From Microbispora rosea (lineage in GTDB: Bacteria; Actinomycetota; Actinomycetes; Streptosporangiales; Streptosporangiaceae), in NCBI RefSeq assembly GCF_900156315.1, contig NZ_FTNI01000010.1, positions 164,082 through 228,081 on the forward strand: DNA of 64,000 bases, given 5' to 3'. This document shows positions 41,314-50,018 of the stretch, one piece after another. The notes under the pieces were generated by a model. It did not search any database and was not told the DNA's origin. It saw only the letters and a list, made by a program, of their open reading frames with translations. Position 1 is the stretch's first letter. Every line of letters starts with the position of its first letter. A program made the position numbers and the translations under genes.

Positions 41314-44300
41314 ATGGTGAGACTGCGGGTTCTGGGGCGAATCACGGCGGAGGTCGACGGGCGCCCGGCGGACCTCGGGACGTCGCTCCAGCGCGCCGTG
41401 CTGGCCCGGCTGGTCTGCGCCCGGGGACACGTGGTGTCGACCGACCGGTTCGTGGACGACCTGTGGAGGGGCCAGCCGCCGCCGCGCGCACTGGGCGCGC
41501 TCCAGGTCTACGTCTCCAACCTCCGGCGGGCACTCGAACCGGGCCGCGCCCCCCGCGCCGCCGCCCGCGTGCTGGTCACCGCTCCCCCCGGTTACCGGCT
41601 GGCGCTGGAGCCCGGAGACGTGGACGCGTGGCGCTTCCCCCGGCTGGTGGAGTCCGCCGCCGGCCTGCTCACCGAGGGGCGGCACGCGCAGGCGCTCGAA
41701 GTCGTGGACGAGGCGCTGGCGCTGTGGACCGGTCAGGCGTACGCGGAGTTCGGCGAGGAGGAGTGGGCCGTCCCCGAGGTGGTCCACCTGGACGAGCTGC
41801 GGGCGGTCGCGGTGGACTACCGCGCCGAGGCCGGGCTCGCGCTCGGCCGCCACGCCGAGGTCGTTCCCGAGCTGGAGCGTCACCTCACCGCCCACCCCCT
41901 GCGCGAGAACGCCGTGCGGCTGCTCGCGCTCGCCTACTACCGGGCCGGACGGCAGGGGGAGGCGCTGGCGGTCCTGCGCAGGACTCGCGACCTGCTCGCC
42001 GACCAGCTCGGCGTCGATCCCGGGCCCGCCCTGCGCGCGCTGGAGGCGGACATCCTCACGCAGGCCGCGTCGCTCGACGCGACCCCCGTACGCGCGACCC
42101 CCGTACGCGCGGCGCCCGTCCCGCCGTCGGCGCGGCACCCGGCGCCCGCCGCGGATCCCGAGCCCGTTCGCATGGTCGGCCGTACGGCCGAGCTGTCCCG
42201 CCTGGCCGCCGCGGCGGAACGGGCCAGGGCCGGTTTCCGCATCGCCTGGCTCGGCGGCGAGGCGGGCTCGGGCAAGAGCACGCTGGCCGACGCGCTCGTG
42301 CGGCGCCTGTCGGCGGACGGCTGGCAGGCCGTGGTCGGCCGCTGCCCCGAGACGACCGGCGGCGTGCCGCCCGCGTGGGCGTGGAGCGAGGTGCTGCGCG
42401 AGCTGTCCGCGACCTGCCCGCCCGAGCCGGGGACCGCGGCCAGGCTGGCGCCTCTGCTGACCGACGACGCCGCGCCCGTGGGGCAGTTCTGGCTGGCGCG
42501 GGCGGCGGGCGACTATCTGGAGGGCGTGCCGGGACCGCTGCTCATCGTGCTGGAGGACGTGCACCGGGCCGACGAGGAGACCCTCCAGCTCCTGCGCCAC
42601 CTGGCCGGCCGCCTGGCGCGGACGCCGGTCCTCGTCCTGCTGACGCACCGGCCGGCCGAAGCGGGCGACGACCTCACGGCCACCGGGGCGGCGCTCGCCG
42701 TGCAGGCCGCGGAGAACATCACGCTGGGCGGCCTCGGCGAACGCGAGGTGGCCCGGCTGCTCGCGGAGCGTTCCGGCACGGGGGTCGACGAGGCAACGGT
42801 GCGCACGGTCACCGAACGCACCGGCGGCAACCCGCTGTTCGTCACGGAGACGGCCCGGCTGCTCGCGGTGGACGGCCCGTCCGCGGCCCACGCGCTGCCG
42901 CCCGGCGTGCGCGACCTCATCCGGCGGCGTCTCGCCCGGTTGCCCGCGACGGCCCGGACGACGCTGCGCAACGCCGCCGTCCTCGGCCGCGAGGCCGACG
43001 CGGACGTGCTGATCGCCATGCCGGGGGCCGACGAGGAGACCGTGCTCGACGGCCTGGAGGCGGGCGTGCTGTCCGGCCTGCTGGAGGAGCCTCGCCCCGG
43101 CCGCGTCCGGTTCGCCCATGTACTCGTCCGCGAGACGCTGTACGAGGACATCCCGCGGCTGCGCCGTACGCGGATGCACGGCAAGGTCCTGGCGGCGCTC
43201 GAGCGGGTGCGCCCCGGCGACGTGGGGGCGCTCGGGCACCACGCGCTCGCCGCCGCGACGACCGCGACCGCCCTCACCGCGGCCGAGTACGCGGCGCGGG
43301 CCGCCGGGCAGGCGACCGCGCTGTACGCGCATCGAGAGGCGGCGGCCCTGCTGGAGGGCGCGCTGGGCGCGCTCGACCTGGTGGGCGAAGGGGCCGGAGA
43401 CGCGCCCAGAGACGTCCGCCTCGGCCTCCTGTGCCGCCTCGTGTCCGCGCAGTCGCACGCGGGCGACGTGATCACGGCGGTGCGCAACCGGACGAAGGCG
43501 CTCGCGGTGGCCCGCCAGACGGGGGATCGCGGCGCGGTGGCGCGGGCGGTGTCCTCGCTCGACGCGCCGGTCATCTGGACCATCCAGCCCGACCGCGTGC
43601 TCGACGCCGATCTCGTCGGGGCGATCGAGGAGGCGCTGCCCGCGGAGGCCGGAGAGCTGCGCTGCCGGATGCTCGTCGCCCTCTGCCACGCGCTCGAAGG
43701 ACACGACGCGGAGCGCATCGAGGCCGCCAGTGCGGAGGCGCTGGCCATCGCCGACGCCCTCGGCGATCCCCGCCTGCGGTGCATGGCGCTCAACGGGCGC
43801 TACTGGGTCTGCCTGACCCCGGAAAGACGGGACGACCTGGAGGAACTCGGGCACGACCTGCTGGCCGCCTCGGCCGCCGCCGGGCTTCTCGGCTACCAGA
43901 CGCTCGGTCATTTCGCGCTTCTCATGGTCGCGCTGGGCCGCAACGACTGGACCACGGCGCGCCGGCACGCCGACAAGGCCATGGAGCTGTCGACGAGCGG
44001 CCAGCTCGGCCTGGCCCTCGGCATCCTCGCGTTCCTCGACGCCGTGCACCTGCTGGTCAGGGGCGAGTTCGAGCGGGCCGAGAGCGTCTACACGCAGCTC
44101 GGAGAGCGGCTGGCCGGCACCGGCGACGCCAACGGCGCGATGGTGGGGACGGTGGGCCGCTTCGTGGTCAAACTGGCGGCGGGGCGGGTCCACGAGTCGG
44201 TGGAGGAGCTCGCCGCCCTGTGGGAACGCCTGCCGCAGGACGTCGGAGAGCTGTACGCGCGGGCACTCGCCGGGGCCGGCCGGCTGGAGGAGGCCCGCGT

Positions 44301-44649
44301 GGTGTGGGCCTCCGCGCGCGTCCCCCGCCGGGACTACTACTGGCTCGTGTTCATGTCCCTGCGTGCCGACAACGCGATCGCGCTCGGTCACCGGGCGGCG
44401 GCCGAGGAGTGCTACCGCCTGCTGCTGCCGTCCGACGGCGAGCTCGCCGGGCTGCACTCGGGCTCGGTCACGCTCGGGCCGGTCGCGCACACGCTCGGCG
44501 ACCTGGCGGCATTCCTCGGCCGGTCCGGCGACGCCGAGGCCCACTACCTGCGGGCCGCAGAGGTCGCCCGGCAGGTGGGCTCCCCGCACTGGGAGGAGGC
44601 CGCCCGCCGCGAAGCCGACAACGCAGCGCTCACGCGGCGCCGAAGATGA
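41314..44649 (+). CDS. AfsR/SARP-type regulator with NTPase and TPR-like domains
   Basis: From ATG 41314 the protein is 1111 residues. An OmpR-like winged helix (about 1-95) is followed by the bacterial transcriptional activation domain (about 100-250). A short Pro/Arg linker has a tandem ATPVR repeat (15-bp DNA repeat at about 42078-42108). The NTPase domain has Walker A GGEAGSGKST (Lys321) and Walker B LLIVLEDVHRAD. The last 450 residues are helical repeats. SARPs activate secondary-metabolite or morphological genes by binding heptameric repeats near the -35 region. No biosynthetic cluster lies in this window, so the target is distant or global. It overlaps the convergent hemerythrin gene by 20 bp. 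Confidence 0.92.
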   Translation: MVRLRVLGRITAEVDGRPADLGTSLQRAVLARLVCARGHVVSTDRFVDDLWRGQPPPRALGALQVYVSNLRRALEPGRAPRAAARVLVTAPPGYRLALEPGDVDAWRFPRLVESAAGLLTEGRHAQALEVVDEALALWTGQAYAEFGEEEWAVPEVVHLDELRAVAVDYRAEAGLALGRHAEVVPELERHLTAHPLRENAVRLLALAYYRAGRQGEALAVLRRTRDLLADQLGVDPGPALRALEADILTQAASLDATPVRATPVRAAPVPPSARHPAPAADPEPVRMVGRTAELSRLAAAAERARAGFRIAWLGGEAGSGKSTLADALVRRLSADGWQAVVGRCPETTGGVPPAWAWSEVLRELSATCPPEPGTAARLAPLLTDDAAPVGQFWLARAAGDYLEGVPGPLLIVLEDVHRADEETLQLLRHLAGRLARTPVLVLLTHRPAEAGDDLTATGAALAVQAAENITLGGLGEREVARLLAERSGTGVDEATVRTVTERTGGNPLFVTETARLLAVDGPSAAHALPPGVRDLIRRRLARLPATARTTLRNAAVLGREADADVLIAMPGADEETVLDGLEAGVLSGLLEEPRPGRVRFAHVLVRETLYEDIPRLRRTRMHGKVLAALERVRPGDVGALGHHALAAATTATALTAAEYAARAAGQATALYAHREAAALLEGALGALDLVGEGAGDAPRDVRLGLLCRLVSAQSHAGDVITAVRNRTKALAVARQTGDRGAVARAVSSLDAPVIWTIQPDRVLDADLVGAIEEALPAEAGELRCRMLVALCHALEGHDAERIEAASAEALAIADALGDPRLRCMALNGRYWVCLTPERRDDLEELGHDLLAASAAAGLLGYQTLGHFALLMVALGRNDWTTARRHADKAMELSTSGQLGLALGILAFLDAVHLLVRGEFERAESVYTQLGERLAGTGDANGAMVGTVGRFVVKLAAGRVHESVEELAALWERLPQDVGELYARALAGAGRLEEARVVWASARVPRRDYYWLVFMSLRADNAIALGHRAAAEECYRLLLPSDGELAGLHSGSVTLGPVAHTLGDLAAFLGRSGDAEAHYLRAAEVARQVGSPHWEEAARREADNAALTRRRR

Positions 44650-45250
44650 GCCGCTCGCGGCGACGGTGGGCGCGGCGCATCAGCGCCAGCATGACGACCA
44701 GGACAGGGCCGGCCAGTCTGCGCAGCTCCGCCAGCTCCTCCGGCAGCGCGTGCTGCTCGATCCTGGGCAGCTCGAAGCGCACGTCGCCGCCCTTGCGGAC
44801 ATGCTGCTCCATCTCCTCCCAGTCCGTGCCGGAGACGTGCCGCATGATGATCGGGAAGATCGTGCGCTCCTCCTCCTGGATGTGCTCGTCGAGCAGGTCG
44901 GCCAGCCGGCGCAGCGGCTTGGCCAGCTCGGCCGGGTCGCCCGCGACCGCCTGGATCTCCTCCAGCAGCGGGTCGAGCTCGGAGTGGTCCTCGCTCAGCT
45001 CGCTCAGGTCGATCTCGGCGCCCGCCGAGCGGACGAGCAGCGGCCACAGGTGGTCGTCCTCGGCCTTGTGGTGGTGGTGGATGCCGCGGCACAGCTTGGT
45101 CGCGTACTCGCGGATGGCGGCGGCGCGATCCTGGCCGCACGGCTGCCGGCCCGCGGCGATCTCGGCGGTGACGTCGGCGAGGCGCCGGGAGTCGGTGCGC
45201 ATCGCCCGGTGCGCGATGCGGAAGCCCAGCAGGTTGGGGGTATCGGACAT
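44630..45250 (-). CDS. Hemerythrin-domain protein
   Basis: The 206-residue protein is a four-helix bundle with the metal ligands in order: HRAMRTD, IHHHHKAEDDHLWPLL, SEDHSELDPLL and DEHIQEEERTIFPII. This supports a di-iron site binding O2 or NO. The C-terminal extension has a hydrophobic helix (AGPVLVVMLALMRRA) and a basic end. It starts at ATG 45250. Actinomycete hemerythrins are linked to redox or nitric oxide defence; the specific role is not shown. Its 3' end lies inside the end of the SARP gene. Confidence 0.88.
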   Translation of the reverse strand: MSDTPNLLGFRIAHRAMRTDSRRLADVTAEIAAGRQPCGQDRAAAIREYATKLCRGIHHHHKAEDDHLWPLLVRSAGAEIDLSELSEDHSELDPLLEEIQAVAGDPAELAKPLRRLADLLDEHIQEEERTIFPIIMRHVSGTDWEEMEQHVRKGGDVRFELPRIEQHALPEELAELRRLAGPVLVVMLALMRRAHRRRERLIFGAA

Positions 45251-45355
45251 GGGCTCATCCTGCGGCTGCCCACTTGGGGTCGATTGAGACCTTACTTAAG
45301 ACGATTCCCCTGGGACGGGAGATAGCCCTGGGGAAAACCGATAGCTTGTTCCCCT

Positions 45356-45565
45356 ATGGACAGCCGATGGGTGGGACCGGACGGATACGAGGTCGTCCCC
45401 GCGTACCGCCGCGACCGCCAGGTGCTGCGGGTGCGGCGCAACGGTCAGGTGGTCGCCGACTGTCTCTCGGTCGAGGAGGTCGCCCGATATGTCGATCTCG
45501 CCGACCTCTGCGAGGTGATCCCGCTGCCCGTCAGGGCCGGCGACGCTCGTACGGCCGCCAAGTAG
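45356..45565 (+). CDS. Small conserved-type hypothetical protein
   Basis: The 69-residue soluble protein begins MDSRWVGPDGYEVVPAYRRD and contains QVLRVRRNGQVVADCLSVEE and ARYVDLADLCEVIPLP. The pattern suggests a small beta-alpha fold. Codon bias is strongly coding. No ribosome-binding site is visible, so it may be leaderless. It is divergent from the hemerythrin gene and 59 bp before a lipoprotein gene. Function unknown. Confidence 0.72.
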   Translation: MDSRWVGPDGYEVVPAYRRDRQVLRVRRNGQVVADCLSVEEVARYVDLADLCEVIPLPVRAGDARTAAK

Positions 45566-45624
45566 CCAGGTCACAGGCGTAACAGCGGCGGGCCCTGGGC
45601 ACTCAAGGTGCCGAGGGGGAATCC

Positions 45625-46044
45625 ATGCGCTTGTCTGCCCGCTTGTCCGGCACCGCCATCGTGCTCTGCGTCGCCGTCGGCGGCTGCGGGGCGGCGCCCA
45701 CGGACTCCGCGCCCGAGACGCCGGTGTACGTGCTCAACCTCCAGAACTCCGAGCGGGGCAGGGCGGAGCAGCGGCCGGCGAACCTCGTGCTCTCGGAGTT
45801 CAGCACGATGAGCGAAGTCACCTGGCGGACCTGGGGGCCGACCAGGGCGACCGGCGCCGGCCGGATCAGCGGCACCTGGTGCCTGCCCGAGTGCGCGGAC
45901 GCGCCGTACGCCGCCACGGTGACGCTGAGCAGCGTGGTCCCGGTCAAGGGCAAGGGGTACTTCAGCCGCTACGCCGTCACGGCCGACGTGCCCGTCCAGC
46001 ACCGTCCCGAGGCCGATCTGGCCGGGGTGCTGCCGACGCCCTGA
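45625..46044 (+). CDS. Putative lipoprotein
   Basis: The 139-residue protein has a short signal peptide and lipobox VGGC (Cys about 21) and a mature part with two further Cys in TWCLPECADAPYAATVTLSS, which could form a disulfide. It starts at ATG 45625 behind GAGGGGGAATCC. No enzyme motif is seen. It is followed by two tRNA genes and may share the promoter of the preceding small gene. Confidence 0.75.
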   Translation: MRLSARLSGTAIVLCVAVGGCGAAPTDSAPETPVYVLNLQNSERGRAEQRPANLVLSEFSTMSEVTWRTWGPTRATGAGRISGTWCLPECADAPYAATVTLSSVVPVKGKGYFSRYAVTADVPVQHRPEADLAGVLPTP

Positions 46045-46136
46045 GCCCTGTGCGGGAGGGGAGATTCGATTTCGCATACGCCGCCGTGGCCGTGTATGGT
46101 TACACCTGTCCGCAGCGCGAGAGCGGCAGCGGACCC

Positions 46137-46209
46137 GCCCCTATAGCTCAGTCGGCAGAGCGTCTCCATGGTAAGGAGAAGGTCAACGGTTCGATTCCGT
46201 TTGGGGGCT
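46137..46209 (+). tRNA. tRNA-Thr (GGT)
   Basis: The cloverleaf is complete. Acceptor GCCCCTA pairs with TGGGGGC; D arm is GCTC/GAGC; anticodon stem TCTCC/GGAGA encloses ATGGTAA (anticodon GGT). The T stem is AACGG/CCGTT around TTCGATT, and the discriminator is T. CCA is not encoded. Confidence 0.95.
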
Positions 46210-46387
46210 CTAGCCAGAAAGTCCTATCCAAGCAGTGTTTCTGACTGAGCGCTGCCGGGTGGGGCTTTCGGCTTGGTGGGGATGCCTCATCCTCGCCGAA
46301 GCACCGATCTCGATCATGGCTGATCCCGATGCGTGAATAGCCGTACAGGTCGGGTATCCTTGCGTGGCCGGATGCAGTTCCGGCCGA

Positions 46388-46461
46388 GGCGGAGTAGCTC
46401 AGTCAGGCAGAGCAAGCGGCTCATAATCGCTGTGTCGCCGGTTCAAGTCCGGCCTCCGCTA
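46388..46461 (+). tRNA. tRNA-Met (CAT), elongator type
   Basis: Acceptor GGCGGAG pairs with CTCCGCT (with a G-T first pair). The D arm is GCTC/GAGC. Anticodon stem AGCGG/TCGCT (one wobble) encloses CTCATAA (anticodon CAT). The T stem is GCCGG/CCGGC and the discriminator is A. It lacks the three G-C pairs of initiator tRNA. It stands directly before rpmG, a common actinomycete order. Confidence 0.93.
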
Positions 46462-46540
46462 CTACCCTGCCGGGTCACCTGCATAAGGAGACCCCGGTGT
46501 GGGTTGTCCAGTAGTCCCGAACGCAGAAAGGCACTCCCAC

Positions 46541-46705
46541 GTGGCTGCCGCAGACGTTAGGCCGAAGATCACGCTGGCCTGCCAGGAGTGCAAGCACCGC
46601 AACTACATCACGCGGAAGAACCGGCGCAACGACCCGGATCGGCTTGAGCTGAAGAAGTACTGCCCCAACTGCAAGACGCACCGGGCGCACCGCGAGACCC
46701 GCTAG
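46541..46705 (+). CDS. rpmG: 50S ribosomal protein L33
   Basis: From GTG 46541 the protein is 54 residues. It reads [20 protein letters not shown] onward with two CxxC pairs (CQEC, CPNC), so it is the zinc-binding (C+) form of L33. AAAGG lies upstream. It is the first gene of the conserved rpmG-hadA-hadB-murB block. A zinc-free paralogue, if any, would be elsewhere and zinc-regulated. Confidence 0.97.
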   Translation: MAAADVRPKITLACQECKHRNYITRKNRRNDPDRLELKKYCPNCKTHRAHRETR

Positions 46706-46735
46706 GTTACGGCGCGGACCGCACGCACTTCCGAC

Positions 46736-46761
46736 ACCGGCGTTCCCTGCGGGGCGCCGGT
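46736..46761 (+). terminator. Terminator after rpmG
   Basis: ACCGGCG (46736-46742) pairs with CGCCGGT (46755-46761), followed by TTGTC, 30 bases after the rpmG stop. Confidence 0.55.
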
Positions 46762-46853
46762 TTGTCGTGTCCGGAGCGGCGCGGGCCGGTGTCCGCAGGT
46801 GTGGGTCTGTTACGGTACGGCCTACCCAGCTCGTCTCTAAGGAGCCCGGCCCG

Positions 46854-47303
46854 ATGCCTTTGAACCGCGATTTCGTCGGGCGGACGTACGAGTCGTCCGC
46901 GCCCTACGAGGTCAGCCGCGTGAAGATCAGCGAGTTCGCCACCGCGATCGGCGACTCCAACCCGATCTACCACGACCGGCAGGCCGCCATGGCGGCCGGG
47001 CACCCCGACGTCGTCGCGCCGCCCACGTTCCCCATCGTGTTCAGCCTCTTCGGGACCGGTGAGGCGCTCGCCGACCCCGACCTCGGGCTCAACTTCGCGA
47101 TGGTCGTGCACGGCGAGCAGAGGTTCGAGTACGAGCGGCCCATCCACGCGGGCGACGAGCTGGTGTGCGCCTCGACCGTCGCGGAGATCCGCAGCGTCGG
47201 CCGCAACGAGTTCCTGACCCTGCGCAGCGACGTCTCGACCACCTCGGGTGAGCTGGTCTGCCGGACGTACAACATCATCGTGGAGCGCGGAGGGGCGGCC
47301 TGA
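46854..47303 (+). CDS. MaoC-fold (R)-hydroxyacyl dehydratase subunit, HadA-like
   Basis: The 149-residue protein has a hot-dog fold of the FAS1-type dehydratase family: FATAIGDSNPIYHDRQAAMA at the place of the hydratase motif, then VVAPPTFPIVF. The catalytic His of the hydratase-2 motif is replaced (NPIYHD), so this is expected to be the substrate-binding, non-catalytic subunit that pairs with the next gene. AAGGAG precedes ATG 46854. In mycobacteria the orthologous pair dehydrates long-chain acyl intermediates; in organisms without mycolic acids the role is open. Confidence 0.88.
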   Translation: MPLNRDFVGRTYESSAPYEVSRVKISEFATAIGDSNPIYHDRQAAMAAGHPDVVAPPTFPIVFSLFGTGEALADPDLGLNFAMVVHGEQRFEYERPIHAGDELVCASTVAEIRSVGRNEFLTLRSDVSTTSGELVCRTYNIIVERGGAA

Positions 47304-47305
47304 TC

Positions 47306-47734
47306 ATGGCGGCGACGGTCAAGTACGACGAGGTGGAGACCGGCCAGGAGATCCCGGCCGTCGAATACCAGGTCCGCCGCGTGGACCTGGTGAGGTACGC
47401 CGGCGCCTCGGGCGACTTCAACCCCATCCACTGGAACGAGCGGTACGCGAAGGCGGTCGGCCTGCCCGACGTCATCGCGCACGGCATGTACACGATGGCG
47501 CAGGGCGGCCGGTTCGTGACGGACTGGGCGGGCGACCCCGGCGCGGTCGTGGAGTACGGCGTCCGGTTCTCCTCCATGGTCGTGGTGCCGGACGACGACA
47601 ACGGCGCGACGATCACGATCAGCGGGGTCGTCGAGGACAAGCGCGAGGACAAGCGCGTCGTCGTGGCGCTGACCGCGAGGTCCGGCGACGCCCGCGTGCT
47701 GTCCAAGGCCCGCGCGGTGGTCCAGCTCTCCTGA
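47306..47734 (+). CDS. MaoC-fold (R)-hydroxyacyl dehydratase catalytic subunit, HadB-like
   Basis: The 142-residue protein keeps the full hydratase-2 motif: YAGASGDFNPIHWNERYA with catalytic Asp and His, then GLPDVIAHGMYTMA. It starts at ATG 47306, two bases after the HadA stop, so a coupled heterodimer is likely. Downstream the conserved block continues to murB after one small unknown gene. Confidence 0.9.
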   Translation: MAATVKYDEVETGQEIPAVEYQVRRVDLVRYAGASGDFNPIHWNERYAKAVGLPDVIAHGMYTMAQGGRFVTDWAGDPGAVVEYGVRFSSMVVVPDDDNGATITISGVVEDKREDKRVVVALTARSGDARVLSKARAVVQLS

Positions 47735-47791
47735 GCTCCCTCTCCCGGCCGGGCCCGATTGGCCGTGGCGGTGCTGGGTAGCGGTCGGATC

Positions 47792-48145
47792 GTGAGCGAG
47801 CGAGACAGCGAAGCGAAGAACGAGCCGGTCACGACGCAGCGGGAGCACGGCGACGTCGCCGGTGTCGCCGCCGAGACCCAGGACCCGGGCAAGGCGGGCG
47901 ACGCCCAGGGCGGCGCGATGCCGCGCCCGCGGGCGCGGAACGCCAGGGAGGCCGCGGGAGCCGTGGGCCCGGAGGAGATCACCGAGGTCAAACGGGACGT
48001 CGCCCCCGGCGGGACGATCGAGACCGCGCTGACCCCCTCGGGCGAGCCGTCGGTGGTCGCCTCCCAGCTCCTGTGGGACGGCAGTTCGGCCACGTCCAGG
48101 GTCGACGAGTCGATCGCCGAGGCCGAGCGCGAGGACCACGGGTAG
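47792..48145 (+). CDS. Hypothetical acidic, low-complexity protein
   Basis: From GTG 47792 the protein is 117 residues, rich in Glu, Asp, Ala and Arg, with no signal peptide or membrane helix, and probably mostly disordered. G or C at nearly all third codon positions supports coding. The C-terminal half (EEITEVKRDVAPGGTIETAL; VVASQLLWDGSSATSRVDES) is the most structured part. It sits between hadB and murB, where most relatives have no gene or a hadC. Not homologous to HadC as far as I can see. Confidence 0.6.
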   Translation: MSERDSEAKNEPVTTQREHGDVAGVAAETQDPGKAGDAQGGAMPRPRARNAREAAGAVGPEEITEVKRDVAPGGTIETALTPSGEPSVVASQLLWDGSSATSRVDESIAEAEREDHG

Positions 48146-48185
48146 TTATCCTGTTCGTCGGGATGTTCCGGGTGCGAGGAGACCG

Positions 48186-49235
48186 ATGGCTGACCGGTTG
48201 GCAGGGGTGCCGCTCGCCCCGTACACGACGTTGCGGACGGGCGGACCGGCCCGGGCGTTCACGCAGGCGCGGACGCAGGACGAGCTGGTCGCGATCGTGG
48301 CCGAGGCCGACCGTGAGGGCGAGCCCGTGCTGGTGCTCGGCGGTGGCAGCAACCTCGTGGTGTCCGACGACGGGTTCGACGGGCTCGTGGTGCGCGTCGC
48401 CACCCGGGGCGTGGAAGCAACATCCGAGAACGGCCGCGCGCGGGTCACCGTTCAGGCGGGGGAGGACTGGGACGCCCTGGTCGCCCGCTGCGTCGCCGAA
48501 GGCTGGTCGGGGGTCGAGTGCCTGTCGGGCGTTCCCGGGCTGGTGGGCTCCACCCCGATCCAGAACGTCGGCGCGTACGGGCAGGACGTCTCGCAGACCG
48601 TCGCCGTCGTCCGCGTGTACGACCGGAGGGCCGGCGAGGTGAGGGACCTCACGGCGGCCGAGTGCGGCTTCGCCTACCGGCACAGCGCGTTCAAGCACGA
48701 CCCCGACCGGCACGTCGTGCTGGCCGTCACCTATGCCCTGGAGCGCTCCCGGCTGTCGGGGCCCGTGGCCTACAAGGAGCTGGCCGCGCGGCTCGGTGTG
48801 GAGATCGGCGCGCGGGTGCCGCTGGCCGACGCGCGGGAGGCGGTGCTGGAGCTGCGACGGGGCAAGGGCATGGTGCTCGACCCCGGCGACCCGGACACGC
48901 GCAGCGCCGGGTCGTTCTTCACCAATCCCGTGCTCGGCCCGGAGGAGGCGGCTGCCCTGGCGCTGCGGGCCCCCGGCCATCCGCGCTGGGACACGCCCGA
49001 CGGCATGGTCAAGGTGCCGGCGGCGTGGCTGATCGAGAACGCCGGGTTCCCCAAGGGCTACGAGAGGGGCCGGGTCCGCATCTCGACCAAGCACACGCTG
49101 GCCCTCACCAACCCCACGGGCGAGGCGGGCGCGGCCGAGCTGCTGGCGCTGGCCCGCGAGGTGCGCGAGGGCGTGCACGAGAAGTTCGGGGTGTGGCTGG
49201 TCAACGAGCCCGTGCTGGTGGGAGCAAGTCTTTAG
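48186..49235 (+). CDS. murB: UDP-N-acetylenolpyruvoylglucosamine reductase
   Basis: The 349-residue protein is a type I MurB. FAD-binding segments are TTLRTGGPARAF, VLGGGSNLVVSDDGFDGLVV and GVPGLVGSTPIQNVGAYGQD. The catalytic region is AGSFFTNPVL, with the Ser that protonates the enol intermediate. A later Glu lies near WLVNEPVLVG. It reduces the enolpyruvyl ether of UDP-GlcNAc with NADPH in peptidoglycan precursor synthesis. GAGGAG precedes ATG 48186. Confidence 0.96.
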   Translation: MADRLAGVPLAPYTTLRTGGPARAFTQARTQDELVAIVAEADREGEPVLVLGGGSNLVVSDDGFDGLVVRVATRGVEATSENGRARVTVQAGEDWDALVARCVAEGWSGVECLSGVPGLVGSTPIQNVGAYGQDVSQTVAVVRVYDRRAGEVRDLTAAECGFAYRHSAFKHDPDRHVVLAVTYALERSRLSGPVAYKELAARLGVEIGARVPLADAREAVLELRRGKGMVLDPGDPDTRSAGSFFTNPVLGPEEAAALALRAPGHPRWDTPDGMVKVPAAWLIENAGFPKGYERGRVRISTKHTLALTNPTGEAGAAELLALAREVREGVHEKFGVWLVNEPVLVGASL

Positions 49236-49249
49236 CTCGGTTAAACTGG

Positions 49250-49440
49250 GACAACACCGAAGGGGAGTAGTCCGAAATCCACTGATCGACACACTGGCGG
49301 TTCGTCCGCCCGGTCGTGGAGCCCTCGTGGCGGACGAGACCTTCGGCCCGACAGTCATGATCACATGCTGCCGGGCCGAAGTCGTGCCCGAACTCCCCGG
49401 GTGACGCACGGCGGCCCGGTCGCATCTCCCCTGTAGGAAG
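49250..49440 (+). promoter_or_regulatory. yybP-ykoY manganese riboswitch with expression platform
   Basis: The 213-bp leader of the GDT1 gene has the two hallmark blocks of this class: GAAGGGGAGTAG (49259-49270) and GAGACCTT (49336-49343). A platform hairpin follows: CTTCGGCCCG (49341-49350) pairs perfectly with CGGGCCGAAG (49372-49381). CTCCCCT (49426-49432), just before the ribosome-binding site AGGAAGG, is exactly complementary to AGGGGAG (49261-49267) in the aptamer. Members bind Mn2+ and control Mn export; the gene behind it fits. Confidence 0.85.
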
Positions 49441-49448
49441 GCGACCCC

Positions 49449-50018
49449 GTGCAAGCCCTCTGGATCTCCCTCGTCGTCATCTTCGTGGCGGAGCTCGGCG
49501 ACAAGAGCCAGCTCATGGCCCTGACCTTCGCGACCCGGTTAAAGACGGGGCCGGTGCTCGCCGGAATCACCGTGGCGACCGCGCTCGTCCATCTCGTCAG
49601 CGTCGGCCTCGGCAGGGTCGTCGGCGACGCTCTCCCCACCACCGCCATCTCGATCATCGCGGGCCTGGCGTTCCTCGCCTTCGCGGCGTGGACGCTGCGC
49701 GGCGACGAGCTCACCGAGGAGGAGAAGGGCAAGGCGGCCAAGACCACCCGCAACGCGTTCATCGCCGTCGCCGTGGCGTTCTTCCTCAGCGAGCTGGGCG
49801 ACAAGACCATGCTCGCCACCATCACGCTGGCCACCCAGCACGGCTGGTTCGGCACGTGGGTCGGCTCGACCGTGGGCATGGTCGTCGCCGACGCGCTGGC
49901 CATCCTGGTGGGCCGGTTCCTCGGCACGCGCCTGCCCGAAAAGTGGATCAAGTATGGCGCGGCCGCCGCGTTCGCCGTCTTCGGCGTGCTGCTGCTGGTC
50001 GAACCCCTGTTCGCCTAA
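49449..50018 (+). CDS. GDT1/TMEM165 (UPF0016) family cation transporter, probable Mn2+ exporter
   Basis: The 189-residue protein starts at GTG 49449. It has six membrane helices in two repeats, each with the family signature ELGDKSQLMAL or ELGDKTMLAT; the Glu and Asp form the cation path. A charged cytosolic loop (RGDELTEEEKGKAAK) separates the repeats. Bacterial members under yybP-ykoY control export manganese, and the upstream riboswitch strongly supports this substrate. It carries a TTA codon (ATRLKT region). Its stop TAA overlaps the stop of the convergent regulator gene in CTAA. Confidence 0.92.
   Translation: MQALWISLVVIFVAELGDKSQLMALTFATRLKTGPVLAGITVATALVHLVSVGLGRVVGDALPTTAISIIAGLAFLAFAAWTLRGDELTEEEKGKAAKTTRNAFIAVAVAFFLSELGDKTMLATITLATQHGWFGTWVGSTVGMVVADALAILVGRFLGTRLPEKWIKYGAAAAFAVFGVLLLVEPLFA

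Noticed and set aside
42078-42108. Regulatory tandem repeat in the SARP gene
   Set aside because: The two 15-bp units encode a Pro/Arg linker (ATPVR twice) between domains; ordinary linker expansion.
41206-44589. 1127-residue leftward frame
   Set aside because: Antisense shadow of the SARP regulator; low-complexity Arg/Gln/Gly/Val composition.
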